A DNA stretch of 24,423 bases from Rhizophagus sp. LPA8_4_AMF (GCA_021464525.1 JADRCO010000933.1:1-24423), one strand, 5' to 3'; counted from the first letter of the stretch, positions 1 to 9,823 are shown. Numbers and translations are program-made. The notes: generated from the letters alone by a model not told the origin.

Positions 1-415
1 TGGAGACTTTGGATTTCTTTCTAAGAAATTTAAAGTTTCTTTTTGTTTTGGTTACAATAGGTGGTTTTGATAGGGGATGAACTATTCATAATATATTTGT
101 ATTTTGTTTTATTTTTTTATTTAATTCAATTTAATAAAGTAGAATTAAATTTATGTAAATACAACTAGTATTAAACTGTAATATAAGCAGTAATTCAGTA
201 TATAAATTTCATAATAAATCAGTGATCAAATCATTTAAATTCCGTATGAAGTTTATGCACATTCCGTATCCAAGTCATATTTTTAGTGATACAGAATTGT
301 GCATTTTTCCGTATCCTTTCAATGGACTATTATGATACATTATTTCTAAGGAAATAAATCGTGTAAAAACATAAAAAACGTATCCAATTTGTTTATAGGG
401 TATATTTTGCTTGTA
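1..415. other. Intergenic AT-rich DNA upstream of the decayed ORF
   Basis: No coding stretch is seen on either strand. The only clear structure is an imperfect hairpin at 255-304, listed separately, with two nearby copies of a TTCCGTATCC-type word. The flank may contain the 5' region of the decayed gene that starts near 416. Confidence 0.5.
255..304. repeat. Imperfect inverted repeat (hairpin)
   Basis: The arms ATGCACATTCCGTATC (255-270) and GATACAGAATTGTGCAT (288-304) are reverse complements apart from one indel and one mismatch, with a loop of about 17 bases. It could be a small foldback element or a chance AT-rich hairpin. Confidence 0.45.
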
Positions 416-1515
416 ATGAGCAGTATATCCAATTTTGAAAAATACAAATATGTAGCATACACAGAAATTAAGCAGGAATAGCAGAATGCGTCTGAAAAAG
501 AGTTAATGGTGAATTATCATAATGAATATGATTTTTTCTTTGGTAAAAGTATATATATCAAAGGGAAACGTTAATTTTTATGGGTACTTGATGATGAAAG
601 TAAATTAGAAGAAGCAATAAATAAAAGTTTACAGAAGGATATGGAAGGTGTCTGGGTGATTCCGCCAAAGAGAAAAAATGTTTCAAATATAATCTCGACA
701 AGGATTTCTCAGAACATGAGCGATAAACCATTGGATACAGCACAGTCAGAATTGTTAAAGGCATATAGGAAAATAATATTTGATGGAATGAACAAAATTT
801 AGAGAATATGAGAGAGGATTTGAGGAAATTTACGGCTGGGAGCCGTACAGAGTCACGTGATAATAAGACGATCAATGTTTCAGTAATAAATAAAGACAAA
901 CTAATAGTTTGTTCAATGAAATACAAAAACAAAAACCTTCAATCGAGTCTTTGAGAAATGCTAAAAAAAGAGGTGTTATTGAGTAGTCTACCTTTACTAT
1001 CTGATGAAGTGATTAAGAAGTAGTAGACGTGATTAATCAATTTAGAAATGATATTGACACATCTGGGTTATCAGGTATTATGGAAATGCAAAATAATTCA
1101 TCACACGTTCCCAATAAAATGATAAGCCCAGATCAAGTAGTAAGCATAATTAATTATATGAGAGGAGAAAAAAATGTTTTGACGAAAATACCTCCTTTGA
1201 CAGGTCCAGATCCAACCCTAAAAAATTCAATAAATGGAACACAAATACCGTCGAGCGAGGTGGTCTCTCTTTTCAATGATGTAAATTAGGGCTGCTCTTC
1301 ATAAATGTTTGAACCGAAAGAGAAAAGTATTTTGGATGATGAAAAAATTGGGAACAAAAAGGCCTAATAAAGAGGAGTTAACTAGAGGACATGTTAGTAG
1401 TAGCAGTGATAGTGAGGTAGAGGCAAGTGAGGAAATAGAGAGTACAATTGTCAAGCAAGAAGAGAAAGTTAATCAGAAGAAGAAAAATAAGAAAAAGCAG
1501 AAGAAGAAATGGTAG
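416..1515 (+). pseudogene. Decayed protein gene of unknown family, with Lys-rich C-terminus
   Basis: A coherent protein-like reading runs from ATG 416 to the stop ending at 1515, but it changes frame several times: near 795, 896, 984, 1020 and 1365. Recognisable stretches include WVLDDESKLEEAINKSL near 580-635, GVWVIPPKRKNVSN near 648-690, SLFNEIQKQKPSIESLRN near 906-960, the longest open piece at 1029-1289, and an acidic/Ser patch followed by a Lys-rich tail at 1390-1515. In-frame stops occur at 479 (TAG), 572 (TAA), 1287 (TAG) and 1299 (TAA). A candidate polyadenylation signal lies at 1855. I do not recognise the family. A mobile-element origin is possible because the region is broken and lies on the opposite strand to all other genes, but no transposase motif is visible. 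The alternative is a short real ORF at 1029-1289, which I think less likely given the continuity on both sides. Confidence 0.6.
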
Positions 1516-1854
1516 ATATGAATGGTTAGTATTTAGTCTATATCTCATGGGTGACTAAGGGACGTGTATAAATATGTTTAGTTTGATACAATTTCGCGGT
1601 CAATTTAAGGATGGATTAATTGCTATATTATTTAATATCTACTAATTTCATAGTAGGGTAAGGGTAGATTAATATTTTGTTTTGATCAGTTTATTTTAGA
1701 AATGCAGGTCTATAATACATATATTATGTTAGTTATTAGTTATTTATTATTAGTTTAGATTAGATAGACCGGTTACTATAAGGTCAAAAAGACTTGATCT
1801 TTTTGTACTTATGTATTTCTAATATAATTATGTATTCTGTATTGAATCCTAATT

Positions 1855-1860
1855 AATAAA
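1855..1860 (+). terminator. Candidate polyadenylation signal AATAAA
   Basis: An AATAAA hexamer lies about 340 bases downstream of the end of the decayed plus-strand ORF. It is followed by T- and A-rich DNA. The hexamer is common in AT-rich sequence, so this is weak. Confidence 0.25.
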
Positions 1861-1986
1861 GAAATGCGTTACTAATTTTTTTTTTAAAAAAAAATTTAAA
1901 TAATAAATAAAAAATTCTAGTTTAAAAAAATAATAAAATAATATGATAATTTTATTTCGAAAATATATTGAAAATACGGTAAGGCC

Positions 1987-2070
1987 ATGACATTTATTAC
2001 GTAATATTTTAGAGGGTGGGGGTATTTAAATTATAATATATGTAAATGAATATTACTTAATAAATGTCAC
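1987..2070. repeat. Inverted repeat, MITE-like
   Basis: The left arm 1987-2008 and right arm 2049-2070 are 22 bases long and match at 20 positions in reverse complement (core TGACATTTATTA and GTAATATT). The loop is 40 bases. Weak similarity continues outward (ACGGTAAGG versus the complement of CCCTAAGCGT). A small foldback transposon is possible; no target-site duplication is clear. Confidence 0.45.
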
Positions 2071-2268
2071 TACCCTAAGCGTCTAATTAAATAATACAAT
2101 GATAATATTTTTGAAATATACTAAAAATATGTCAACCATATAATTAAATTGTATAATTTTAAATAATTTTTTTATTCTCCAAATCTCTTCATAATTTTCA
2201 TCTTTTATCTATACTGCATTGTAATAAATTTTATAAAAGTTCTTCCATTCATCATCATTATTACAATA

Positions 2269-3807
2269 TTAGATATTCTCCAATTCTTTTATAAAATTTA
2301 ATTCATTACCAATAACCAAATCATTATAATTTTGAATTTTAATATCAAATTCCTCCATGTCATCTTTCAATGAAAACAGATCCTTTTTATGATAGTTTTG
2401 ATAATCTCTAATAGCCAAATATTTGACTCTATTCTTTTTCATATGTCCTTTTATATAGGATAAAATACTATATCCTCCCCTATTATCGATTAAAAACTTT
2501 TCAATAAAAGTATTCTGAAAATTTTTTAAGAATATTTCAAAATCATCTATATTAATATAAAGTGTCAAATTTAAATATTCTAATTTAAGAGGAAGTATTT
2601 GACCTAAATTTCGTAAGATAATAGAACTATGTTCACTAGCATGTGAATTATTTAAGATACCAATAGAAAGATATTTAAGATTTTGTTTTATATTTTCAAT
2701 TAAATTGAATATTGAATAGGTAATCTGAATATTAAATAATCCATTTATATCAAGAAATTTGATATTTTTACAATGGTTTGTCATTATTTCAATTAATTGT
2801 TGTTCAGCTAACAAATCAAGTCCAAATCTAAACTTAAAACTTTCTAAATAATAACCATATTTTTTTAAAAATAATTGGAATGATTTTTTAATTTGAAAAT
2901 TTTTACCAATAAATAAAGATTTTAACTTAAATGGTTTGGTTAAGTTAATTATTTGTTGAATAAAACCAATATATAAAGAATAACAATAAATGATATGAAC
3001 AGATTCTAAAACATTTAATTGTTCAAATACTTTGTCTAAATTGCTTATACCATTAAAATTTATTTGATAAAAGATAATTGTATTTAAAGTATTTGAACGA
3101 TTATAATCCTTTGATAATAATAATGATTGATAAAGAGGAAAACTGTTATATTCTAATACAATTTTTTTAAGATTTTGATGTAAATTAATCATTTGTGTTA
3201 TATTATTAACATGATGGTTAAATGAGGATTTAATAAAACAAACATTTAAATTTCTAATATTATGAAAGAAATTTGGATTTTGTAACATTATTTCAAGTAT
3301 ATCATCTATATAGGAATCATAACTATTATAACTGGTGACCTGAATGTCAAGAGTATGTATATTTACATCATTTTCAATAAATATTTTAATTAATGACATG
3401 TGAATTAATCTCTTAAAATTAGACATTGATGTACTTTCGGGTTTAAAAGTTTTAACATCTTTTGACCACTTTTCAATAGAATAAATAATCGTCCGTGTAC
3501 GAAGATATTTTAAAAAAATAGGATAATTGAAAAGTGTATTTGAAAGAAATAAATTATCCGCGATTTTATATTCATTTAATTTTGTTTTCAAATCACCATC
3601 TAAATTATGTAAGTAAATTCCAATAAAGTTACAATTTTTTGTAAGAAGTGAAAATGGATTTTTCCATAATAAAGGAATAAATAAACGACACCATAATCTG
3701 TTAACTAAAATACATGAATGTAAAGTTGAGATATCATTCTTAAAATATTTTATGATATCATACGTTAATTCAGGTAAATTTCCTGAAAATACTTTTGAAC
3801 ATGACAT
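2269..3807 (-). CDS. F-box domain protein with leucine-rich C-terminal region
   Basis: This is an intact single-exon ORF of 512 residues from ATG 3807 to TAA 2269. Residues about 10-52 have the F-box pattern: LPELTYDIIKYF, then a Leu/Cys-rich helix with SCILVNRLWCRLFIPLLWKNPF-type spacing (conserved Leu-Pro, Val-Asn-Arg-Xaa-Trp and Leu-Trp). F-box proteins bind Skp1 through this motif and present substrates to SCF ubiquitin ligases. The remaining 450 residues are rich in Leu, Ile and Asn, with irregular repeats such as LKYLSIGILNN and LEYLNLTLYIN, suggesting degenerate leucine-rich repeats for substrate binding. No signal peptide or membrane segment is seen. It lies on the same strand as the neighbouring BTB genes. 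F-box assignment is fairly sure; the substrate is unknown. Confidence 0.85.
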   Translation of the reverse strand: MSCSKVFSGNLPELTYDIIKYFKNDISTLHSCILVNRLWCRLFIPLLWKNPFSLLTKNCNFIGIYLHNLDGDLKTKLNEYKIADNLFLSNTLFNYPIFLKYLRTRTIIYSIEKWSKDVKTFKPESTSMSNFKRLIHMSLIKIFIENDVNIHTLDIQVTSYNSYDSYIDDILEIMLQNPNFFHNIRNLNVCFIKSSFNHHVNNITQMINLHQNLKKIVLEYNSFPLYQSLLLSKDYNRSNTLNTIIFYQINFNGISNLDKVFEQLNVLESVHIIYCYSLYIGFIQQIINLTKPFKLKSLFIGKNFQIKKSFQLFLKKYGYYLESFKFRFGLDLLAEQQLIEIMTNHCKNIKFLDINGLFNIQITYSIFNLIENIKQNLKYLSIGILNNSHASEHSSIILRNLGQILPLKLEYLNLTLYINIDDFEIFLKNFQNTFIEKFLIDNRGGYSILSYIKGHMKKNRVKYLAIRDYQNYHKKDLFSLKDDMEEFDIKIQNYNDLVIGNELNFIKELENI

Positions 3808-4473
3808 ATTGTAAGCAAAGAGAGAAAAAGAAAAGTATTAGTGTACCACATATCACTTTTTCAGTATAATATTACCGATATTGTCGCACAATACATGTCG
3901 TGTAGCATTAGTGGCGAAATCAAACCATCCTTATTGAGGATTTTGTCGATCATTTTGTTGAGTATTTTAATCGATCGCATATATTACTCTTATCTAAATT
4001 TCCTGCTAATTAATTTGCAAAAATAATTCCCTAAATTGTATTACTAGTAGATTTTACTGGTTTGGACGAAAATTAAATAATAAATTAAGAACTACTGTTA
4101 TTTAATAATGATGCGTAGCAAATTTGAATTTTTTTCTCAGACATTTTTCTAGAATATTAAAACAATTTCTGAACGTTTTTGATAATATTTTCCAGAAAGT
4201 AATGGTGAGAAGAGGTACATGAATTTATAATAACAAATGCGAGAAATTAATAATGGTTATTAAAAATTTATAGTATCTCATAATAACTTTGCAAAACTTT
4301 ATTTAAAATTTTAGTAACAATGAATACTAATAAATAATTCTGGATACAATTGAAGAAAAGAAAGAAATGGAAATTATTAAAAATAAGATGTAACTGTATT
4401 TTTTTGTAAAGGATTTTATTTATAGTACATAAAAATATTTAAAAGCATGACACTTGTTTCTTTCAAAATCAAA
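3808..4473. other. Intergenic region and type A 3' flank of copy 1
   Basis: 3808-3985 is the presumed upstream region of the F-box gene. From about 3986 (CTCTTATCTAAATTTCCTGC) the sequence is a diverged copy of the 3' flank found below copy 3 (from 10442) and, from about 7070, below copy 2. This marks the left edge of the tandem array. No ORF here is convincing. Confidence 0.6.
4415..4420 (-). terminator. Candidate polyadenylation signal, copy 1
   Basis: AATAAA on the minus strand about 55 bases past the stop codon. The same signal sits at nearly the same distance in copies 2 and 3, within an otherwise drifting flank, which supports it. Confidence 0.4.
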
Positions 4474-5974
4474 TTATTTTTTAGCTACACTGAATACTTC
4501 AATTTCTTCAATAACATATGTTGATTCTCCGTTTTCCAAATTGTCTTCATAATGGCCATTATTATATCCAACATAAATATTTTGTCCATAAATATACAAC
4601 ATACCTCCAAAACTAAATAATTTATTATTATTGCAATAATCCAATATAGAAAAGCCTGTACCTAATGACCTGCATACTTTCATATTATGTATGTCTTGAT
4701 CATTTTCAAAAGAAAAGACAAAACTTTCTGTTGAAGATAACCATTGACCATTTCTTCCTCCATATCCAATTGGATTATAACCACCATAGATTTTCTTTGA
4801 TTGGGCTCTTACTAATACTACAAATGGGCCTTGTCCATTACATTTATTATAAAATGTCACATTATTAAGTCCATCCCGGCTCATCAAATAAATAAGACTA
4901 AATTTATACTTGTCATTGTTTGAATGAGTTGCTGAATTATTTCTATCAATCCAATTAGAAATAAAATTTGCAAGTTTCGGTTTAATGATTGTTGACGTTA
5001 ATGATCCCGATTTTCCTGTACGAGGTGGTAAGGTCGTGGTTTTTGGTAAAGCTTTTTTATAATAAAATGTTTCTAATTCTTCATAAATATGATGAGGAAT
5101 AATAGCTTTATAAGGTCGAACTTTATCAAAAAAATCATCAGAAGAAATTTCTACAAACCGAATAAGTGGAATGAATTGATTTAAAGTTTTCTTTAATGCT
5201 TCACAATTTTCATTATTCCATTTTGTTCTATCGCTATTATTACTTCCTAAACCAGGAGTTTGTTCAATACCCCATTTAATTAAACAATTCCAAGCGTCAA
5301 TTTCTTTAATTTGCAAGTCTTCCCGTTTAAGTAAACCAAAAAGGATATCCTTATCTAAAGAAGGAAACATTTTTGAAGAGATAAATGGTTCTGGATCTTC
5401 ACAAATAGATACAAGACAATAATCTTGTAATTTCTTGCAATTAGTGAGTTGAAACACAGTGTGAAGAACAAGATCAAAATTTTTTTGAACCCAAATAGTT
5501 TGTTTTTCGATTAAATAATCTTGAACGTGGTTAAATAGTTCTTCGAAAAGCAATTCATCAGATGAAACTAATAAACCGAGAATATCTTTACCTGATTGTT
5601 TAGTCAAATCAAGTTCACCAGTATAAATATATCTTAATAAATAATAAATAAATCATATTTTTTTTTTGAAAAGAAAATTAAATTTAAAATTTAAAAAATT
5701 AATTTAAATATTTTGGCTTACTTTAAAATCATGTCAAAAACTGCCGGAGTGATATTTGGCTTATTAAATATAATCATGTCATTTTTCTTTGAAATCCAAT
5801 CGGATGAAAAAGCACTTTTAAATAAGGAGAACGAGCACGTAAAATCACTGAATGAGCACGAAATTCTTTCGTATTTTGGTTTTCACCAACTTGAATAATA
5901 ACGTTATAATCATCAGCATCATTTATTATTGATGAAAGATCTTTTGAGAGACCTGAATAGAATATTGAAGTCAT
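4474..5974 (-). pseudogene. BTB-BACK-TLDc copy 1, frameshifted in the BTB exon
   Basis: Exon 1 is 5722-5974 (ATG at 5974) and exon 2 is 4474-5632, joined over an 89-bp GT-AG intron (5633-5721, donor GTAAGC). Exon 2 is fully open and encodes the end of BTB, BACK (roughly residues 130-245) and TLDc (about 300-465; SRDG, NKCNGQGP, IYGGYNPIGY, FVFSFEND, EEIEVFSV). Exon 1 is 253 bases, one shorter than the 254 of copies 2-6. The missing base lies near 5820, where the other copies read CTTTTAAAATAAG and this one CTTTTAAATAAG. Translation from ATG 5974 therefore leaves the BTB frame after about 50 residues and stops at residue 66. Without this lesion the product would be about 470 residues. It could be a recent pseudogene or an assembly error in a short A/T run, since everything else is intact. 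BTB-BACK proteins are typically Cullin-3 adaptors. Confidence 0.7.
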
Positions 5975-6130
5975 TTTTATTAAAGAAAAATTATAAAATA
6001 TGAAAGAAATATAATAATATTGTCTTGTACGATTGTTATAAAACTATTTATGAAAATAATTTTTTTCCTTGAATGTGAAAAGGAGGAGAATCGGATAAAA
6101 TAAAATTTGTCTTAAAACAATATGAAAAAA

Positions 6131-6242
6131 AATTATTTGGCAACACTACATTGTTTGTCAAACTTAATCACCGGTAAAATTCGGGCCGGAATTAAATATT
6201 CGGCCAGAATTAACATATCGAAAAAATTCTGGCTGGAATTTA
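6131..6242 (-). promoter_or_regulatory. Conserved upstream block and GGCC palindromes, copy 1
   Basis: The plus-strand word AATTATTTGG followed by CACTACAT sits about 155 bases upstream of the copy 1 ATG and recurs before copies 2, 3, 5 and 7. Directly behind it (6170-6242) are GGCC-centred half-palindromes (TTCGGGCCGGAATT, TTCGGCCAGAATTAA, AATTCTGGCTGGAATT). Conservation upstream of paralogs suggests a promoter role, but simple shared descent could also explain it. Confidence 0.4.
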
Positions 6243-6930
6243 TAATTTTTCGTTTTTTATGTTAACTGATTAATATTATTTAATTTTTGGAGCTTTGACG
6301 ATATATGATTAGAAACAATAATCTTTAATAAGTGGTTTTACTGAATCAACCAACAATAAGAAGTATGATTTAAATGAGAAACTGAATGTTCTTTTATTGG
6401 TTTAGTTATAAAAAAATATTTAATACGTTATATTGAATAATTTATTATTTTGTTTATGGTTCTATTTATGATCCTGTGTATTAACACTAATATATTAATG
6501 GTGTTGCAATTTGAACTGTCTAAATTCTTGCTTTTCAATATTCTATTTAAATTAATGTTTCTTTGTTATGCTTTTTCAAATCAACTTTCATTATAGTATA
6601 AAATAATGAAAAGTAATCAATTGTAATATAATATACTTTCTAATATTACATAGTACAGTTTTATATTTTCTCTTTAGCTCAGCAGTAAAGAGTTATACGG
6701 TCGGATAGTGTTATTATCATCAAAGAAACTAAATGCGACGTATGTCAAGACACAAAGATTATCGCAGGATTAAATATTGAGGTTTTTATCTTCTTAATAT
6801 ATAAATAAAAGGACTCTTTAAATGTTTTTGTTGATTGTTAATAATAAATATATATATATAAAAAAAAATAATAATTTTAAGAATCATCAATTATATAAAA
6901 TAGGTCATAAATTATTCATTATTTATTTCT

Positions 6931-6962
6931 TATATAAATATATATAATATATATATATATAT
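6931..6962. repeat. (AT)n simple repeat
   Basis: An AT dinucleotide run, with an uninterrupted stretch of eight AT units at 6947-6962. A second short TA run lies at about 6848-6860. Confidence 0.7.
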
Positions 6963-7018
6963 TTTTAATAAATTAATAAAATACTGTAATTTATAACTTA
7001 TGTTTAAAAATTGCTCAG

Positions 7019-7063
7019 TATTTTTATGTCCAGAAAATGTAACAAATTCTGGATATAAAAATA
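7019..7063. repeat. Hairpin insertion in the copy 2 3' flank
   Basis: Arms 7019-7035 and 7047-7063 match 16 of 17 bases in reverse complement (TATTTTTATGTCCAGAA versus TATTTTTATATCCAGAA) with an 11-base loop. The matching flank of copy 3 runs straight through this place without it, so it looks like a small insertion of about 65 bp. Confidence 0.5.
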
Positions 7064-7359
7064 ACGCGTTGCAGATTAGAATTTTTTTCTAGAATATTGG
7101 AACAATTTCTAGTCATTTTTGATAATATTTTCACGAAATTAAAAGTGGAATATAGGAACATGAAATTGATAATAATTAATGCGAGAAATTGGTATAAATT
7201 TAAAAAATGGTTATTGTAGCCCATAATAACTTTGCCAATTTTTAATTACATTTTTAGATAACAAGGAATACTAATAGCATGTAATTTTAGATACAATTGA
7301 AGAGAAAAAAGAAATAGAAATTATTAAAAGTAAGATGAACAATATTATTTTGTAAAGAT

Positions 7360-7365
7360 TTTATT
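7360..7365 (-). terminator. Candidate polyadenylation signal, copy 2
   Basis: AATAAA on the minus strand about 55 bases below the family stop codon, aligned with that of copies 1 and 3. Confidence 0.35.
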
Positions 7366-7419
7366 TACTGTACCTAGAAATATCTAAAGGCTTGACACTT
7401 GATTCTTTTAAAAATTAAA

Positions 7420-8922
7420 TCATTTCTTAACTACTACACTGAATACTTCAATTTCTTCAATTATATATGATGATCTTTCTCCTCCAAAATTGTTTTCATA
7501 ATGTCTATTATTATACCCAACCTGAAGGTTTTGTCCATTAATATACTACATATCTCCAAAACTAAAGAATGTCTCATTATAGCAGTGATCCAATATAGAA
7601 TAACCCGTACCTAATGACCTGCATACTTTCATATTATGTATATCTTGATCATTTTCAAAAGAAAAAATAAAACTTTCTGCTGAAGATAACCATAGACTAT
7701 TTCTTCCCACATATCCAATTGGATTATAACCACCATAGATTTTCTTTGATTGAACTCTTACTAATACTACAAATGGGCCTTGTCCATTACATTTATTATA
7801 AAATGTTCTGCAATCAAATCCATCACGGCTCATCGAATAAATAAGACTAAATTTATACTTGTCATTGTTTGAATGAGCTGCTGAATTATTTCTATCAATC
7901 CAATTAGAAATAATATTTGCAAGTTTCGGTTTAATGATTTTTGACGTTAATGATCCCGATTTTCCTGTACGAGGTGGTAAGGTCATGGTTTTTGGTAAAG
8001 TTTTTTTATAATAGTATTCTTCTAATTCTTCATAAATATGATGAGGAATAATAGATTTATAAGGACGAACTTTATCAAAAAAATCATCAGAAGAAATTTC
8101 CACAAACCGAATGAGAGGAATAAATTGATTCAAAGTTTTCTTTAATGCTTCATAATTTTCATTATTCCATTTGGTTCTATCACTATTCTTACTTCCTAAA
8201 CCAGGTGTTTGTTCAATACCCCATTTAATTAAACTATCCCAAATGTCAATTTCTTTAATCTGAAAATCATCTCGTTTAAGCAAACCAAAAAGAATATCCT
8301 TATCTAACGAAGGAAACATTTTTGAAGATATAAATGATTCTGGATCTTCACAAATAGATTCAAGACAATAATCTTGTAATTTCTTGCAACTAGCGAGTTG
8401 AAACACAGTATGGAGAACAAGAACAAAATTTTTTTGAACCCAACTAGTTTGTTTTTCGATTAAATAATCTTGAATATGGTTAAATAATTCATCGATAAGT
8501 AATTCATCAGATGAAACTAATAAACCGAGAATATCTTCACCCGATTGATTAGTTAAATCAAGTTCACCAGTATAAATATATCTTAATAAATAATTTAATC
8601 ATATGAGATTTTTTTGAAGTGAAAATTTAATTTAAAATTTAAATAATTATTTAAAAATCCTTGCTTACTTTAAAACCATTTCAAAAACAGTTGGAGTAAT
8701 ATTTGGTTTATTAAATATAATCATGTCATTTTTCTTTGAAATCCAATCGGAAGAAAATGCACTTTTAAAATAAGATGAACGAGCACGTAAAATCACCGAA
8801 TGAGCACGAAATTCTTTCGTATTTCGGTTTTCACCAACTTGAATAATAACGTTATAATCATCAGCATCATATAATATTGATGAAAGATCTTTTAATAGGC
8901 CGGAGTGGAATATTGAAGTCAT
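7420..8922 (-). pseudogene. BTB-BACK-TLDc copy 2, nonsense codon in TLDc
   Basis: Exon 1 is 8669-8922 and exon 2 is 7420-8581, with an 87-bp intron (8582-8668). The BTB and BACK regions are open. In the TLDc domain the codon at 7546-7548 is TAG where copies 1 and 3 have TTG, after the FSFGDM motif. It removes the last 41 residues, including the closing EEIEVFSV strand, leaving about 429 of 471 residues. After the stop the frame stays open to TGA 7420, so this is a single recent lesion. An in-frame ATG at 8928 adds Met-Lys before the usual Met-Thr-Ser start; I keep 8922 because it matches the other copies. From 8047 to 8716 the sequence is identical to copy 3. The truncated protein might still be made, with BTB and BACK intact but an incomplete TLDc fold. 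Confidence 0.7.
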
Positions 8923-9823
8923 TTTCATTAAAGAAAAAAATCATAAAATTTTTAATATTGAGAAATATGAAAGGTATATAATAATAATATCTCGTACGAT
9001 AATTATAAACTATTTATGAAAAAAAATTTTTTTTTTCTTTGAATGTGAGAATTGTAGAACTGGCTAAAATAAAATTTCGACTAATATAAAAAGAATTCTT
9101 TTTTTAGAAATTATTTGGCTACACTACATTTATTTGTGAAACTTAATCACCGGTCTTAAAATAAACCGGTTAATTCGGGCCGGAATTAAATGTTCGGCCG
9201 GAATTAATATATTTTCACTTAATTCTGGCCAGAATTTTATAACCGGCGCCGAAATTGGTGTTTTTTTATAATGAACCACATTTAATTGGTTAGCTGATTA
9301 ATATGATTTAATTTTGGAGCTTTGATAGAAATGTTAGAAACATTAGCCTTTAATAAGTGATTTTACTAAATCAACCAACGGGAATAGATATATGAGAAAC
9401 ATAAATGAGTTAGTATTTTCTTTTAATGGTTTAGTTATTAAAAATTATTCAATACCGATACGTTATGATGAATAATTCCTTATTTTTTCACGGTTTCATT
9501 TATGATCCTGTGTATTAACACTAAAGTATTTATTGATTATTTAAAATATATTGCACTTAATAGTAAACTAATTTATTAATGTTGTTGTTTAATTCTTGCT
9601 TTCAACATTCTATTTAAATAATGTTTTCTTTGTTATGCTTTTCAAAATCAACTTTTATGATAACTTTAGTATTCTAAAATATATTGAATAATCATTACTT
9701 TCTGTTATTGTTCAGTCGATTAGGAATATGAGAATTAATTCTAGTTCCGATCCTATTTTTAAAAAGTCATCCGGATTTAATCCCAAGGATTCATCATTAA
9801 TTCGGATCTATCCGGATTTATCC
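8923..9823. other. Upstream region of copy 2
   Basis: Shared upstream flank of the array to about 9700, with the conserved block and palindromes at 9109-9255. 9715-9823 is unique and contains two ATCCGGATTTA words next to the foldback element that follows. No gene is seen. Confidence 0.55.
9109..9255 (-). promoter_or_regulatory. Conserved upstream block and GGCC palindromes, copy 2
   Basis: AATTATTTGG at 9109-9118 followed by CACTACAT, then an inverted pair ACCGGT (9149, 9165), TTCGGGCCGGAATT, TTCGGCCGGAATTAA and a perfect 16-base palindrome AATTCTGGCCAGAATT at 9221-9236. These are the best-preserved palindromes of the array. Confidence 0.45.

Larger units (their letters stand above)
1516..2268. 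other. Intergenic region with hairpins and candidate 3' ends
   Basis: No coding signal is seen. It holds a short perfect hairpin (CAAAAAGA, 5-base loop, TCTTTTTG, near 1784-1804), an AATAAA at 1855-1860, a poly-T/poly-A palindrome near 1875-1900, and an inverted repeat at 1987-2070. The F-box gene ends at 2269 on the opposite strand, so this is a convergent 3'-3' intergenic space. Confidence 0.5.
5975..7419. other. Intergenic region between copies 1 and 2
   Basis: 5975-6650 is the shared upstream flank of the array, including the conserved block and palindromes at 6131-6242. 6650-6985 is unique to this interval. It holds a tRNA-A-box-like word near 6675, a short coding-like stretch with two Cys (6706-6785) and (AT)n runs. 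From about 7070 the type A 3' flank of copy 2 resumes. No gene is supported. Confidence 0.55.

Noticed and set aside
558..932. Minus-strand ORF of 124 codons
   Set aside because: It runs antisense to the decayed plus-strand coding sequence, which reads as more protein-like, and its composition is that of a shadow frame.
3841..4026. Plus-strand ORF of 61 codons
   Set aside because: It needs a GTG start, has hydrophobic AT-rich composition and runs into the duplicated 3' flank.
5713..5898. Plus-strand ORF over copy 1 exon 1
   Set aside because: It is antisense to the BTB exon, and opens only because of local codon composition.
7024..7224. Minus-strand ORF of 66 codons in the copy 2 3' flank
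   Set aside because: It lies over the hairpin insertion and flank repeats and is not kept in the homologous flanks of copies 1 and 3.
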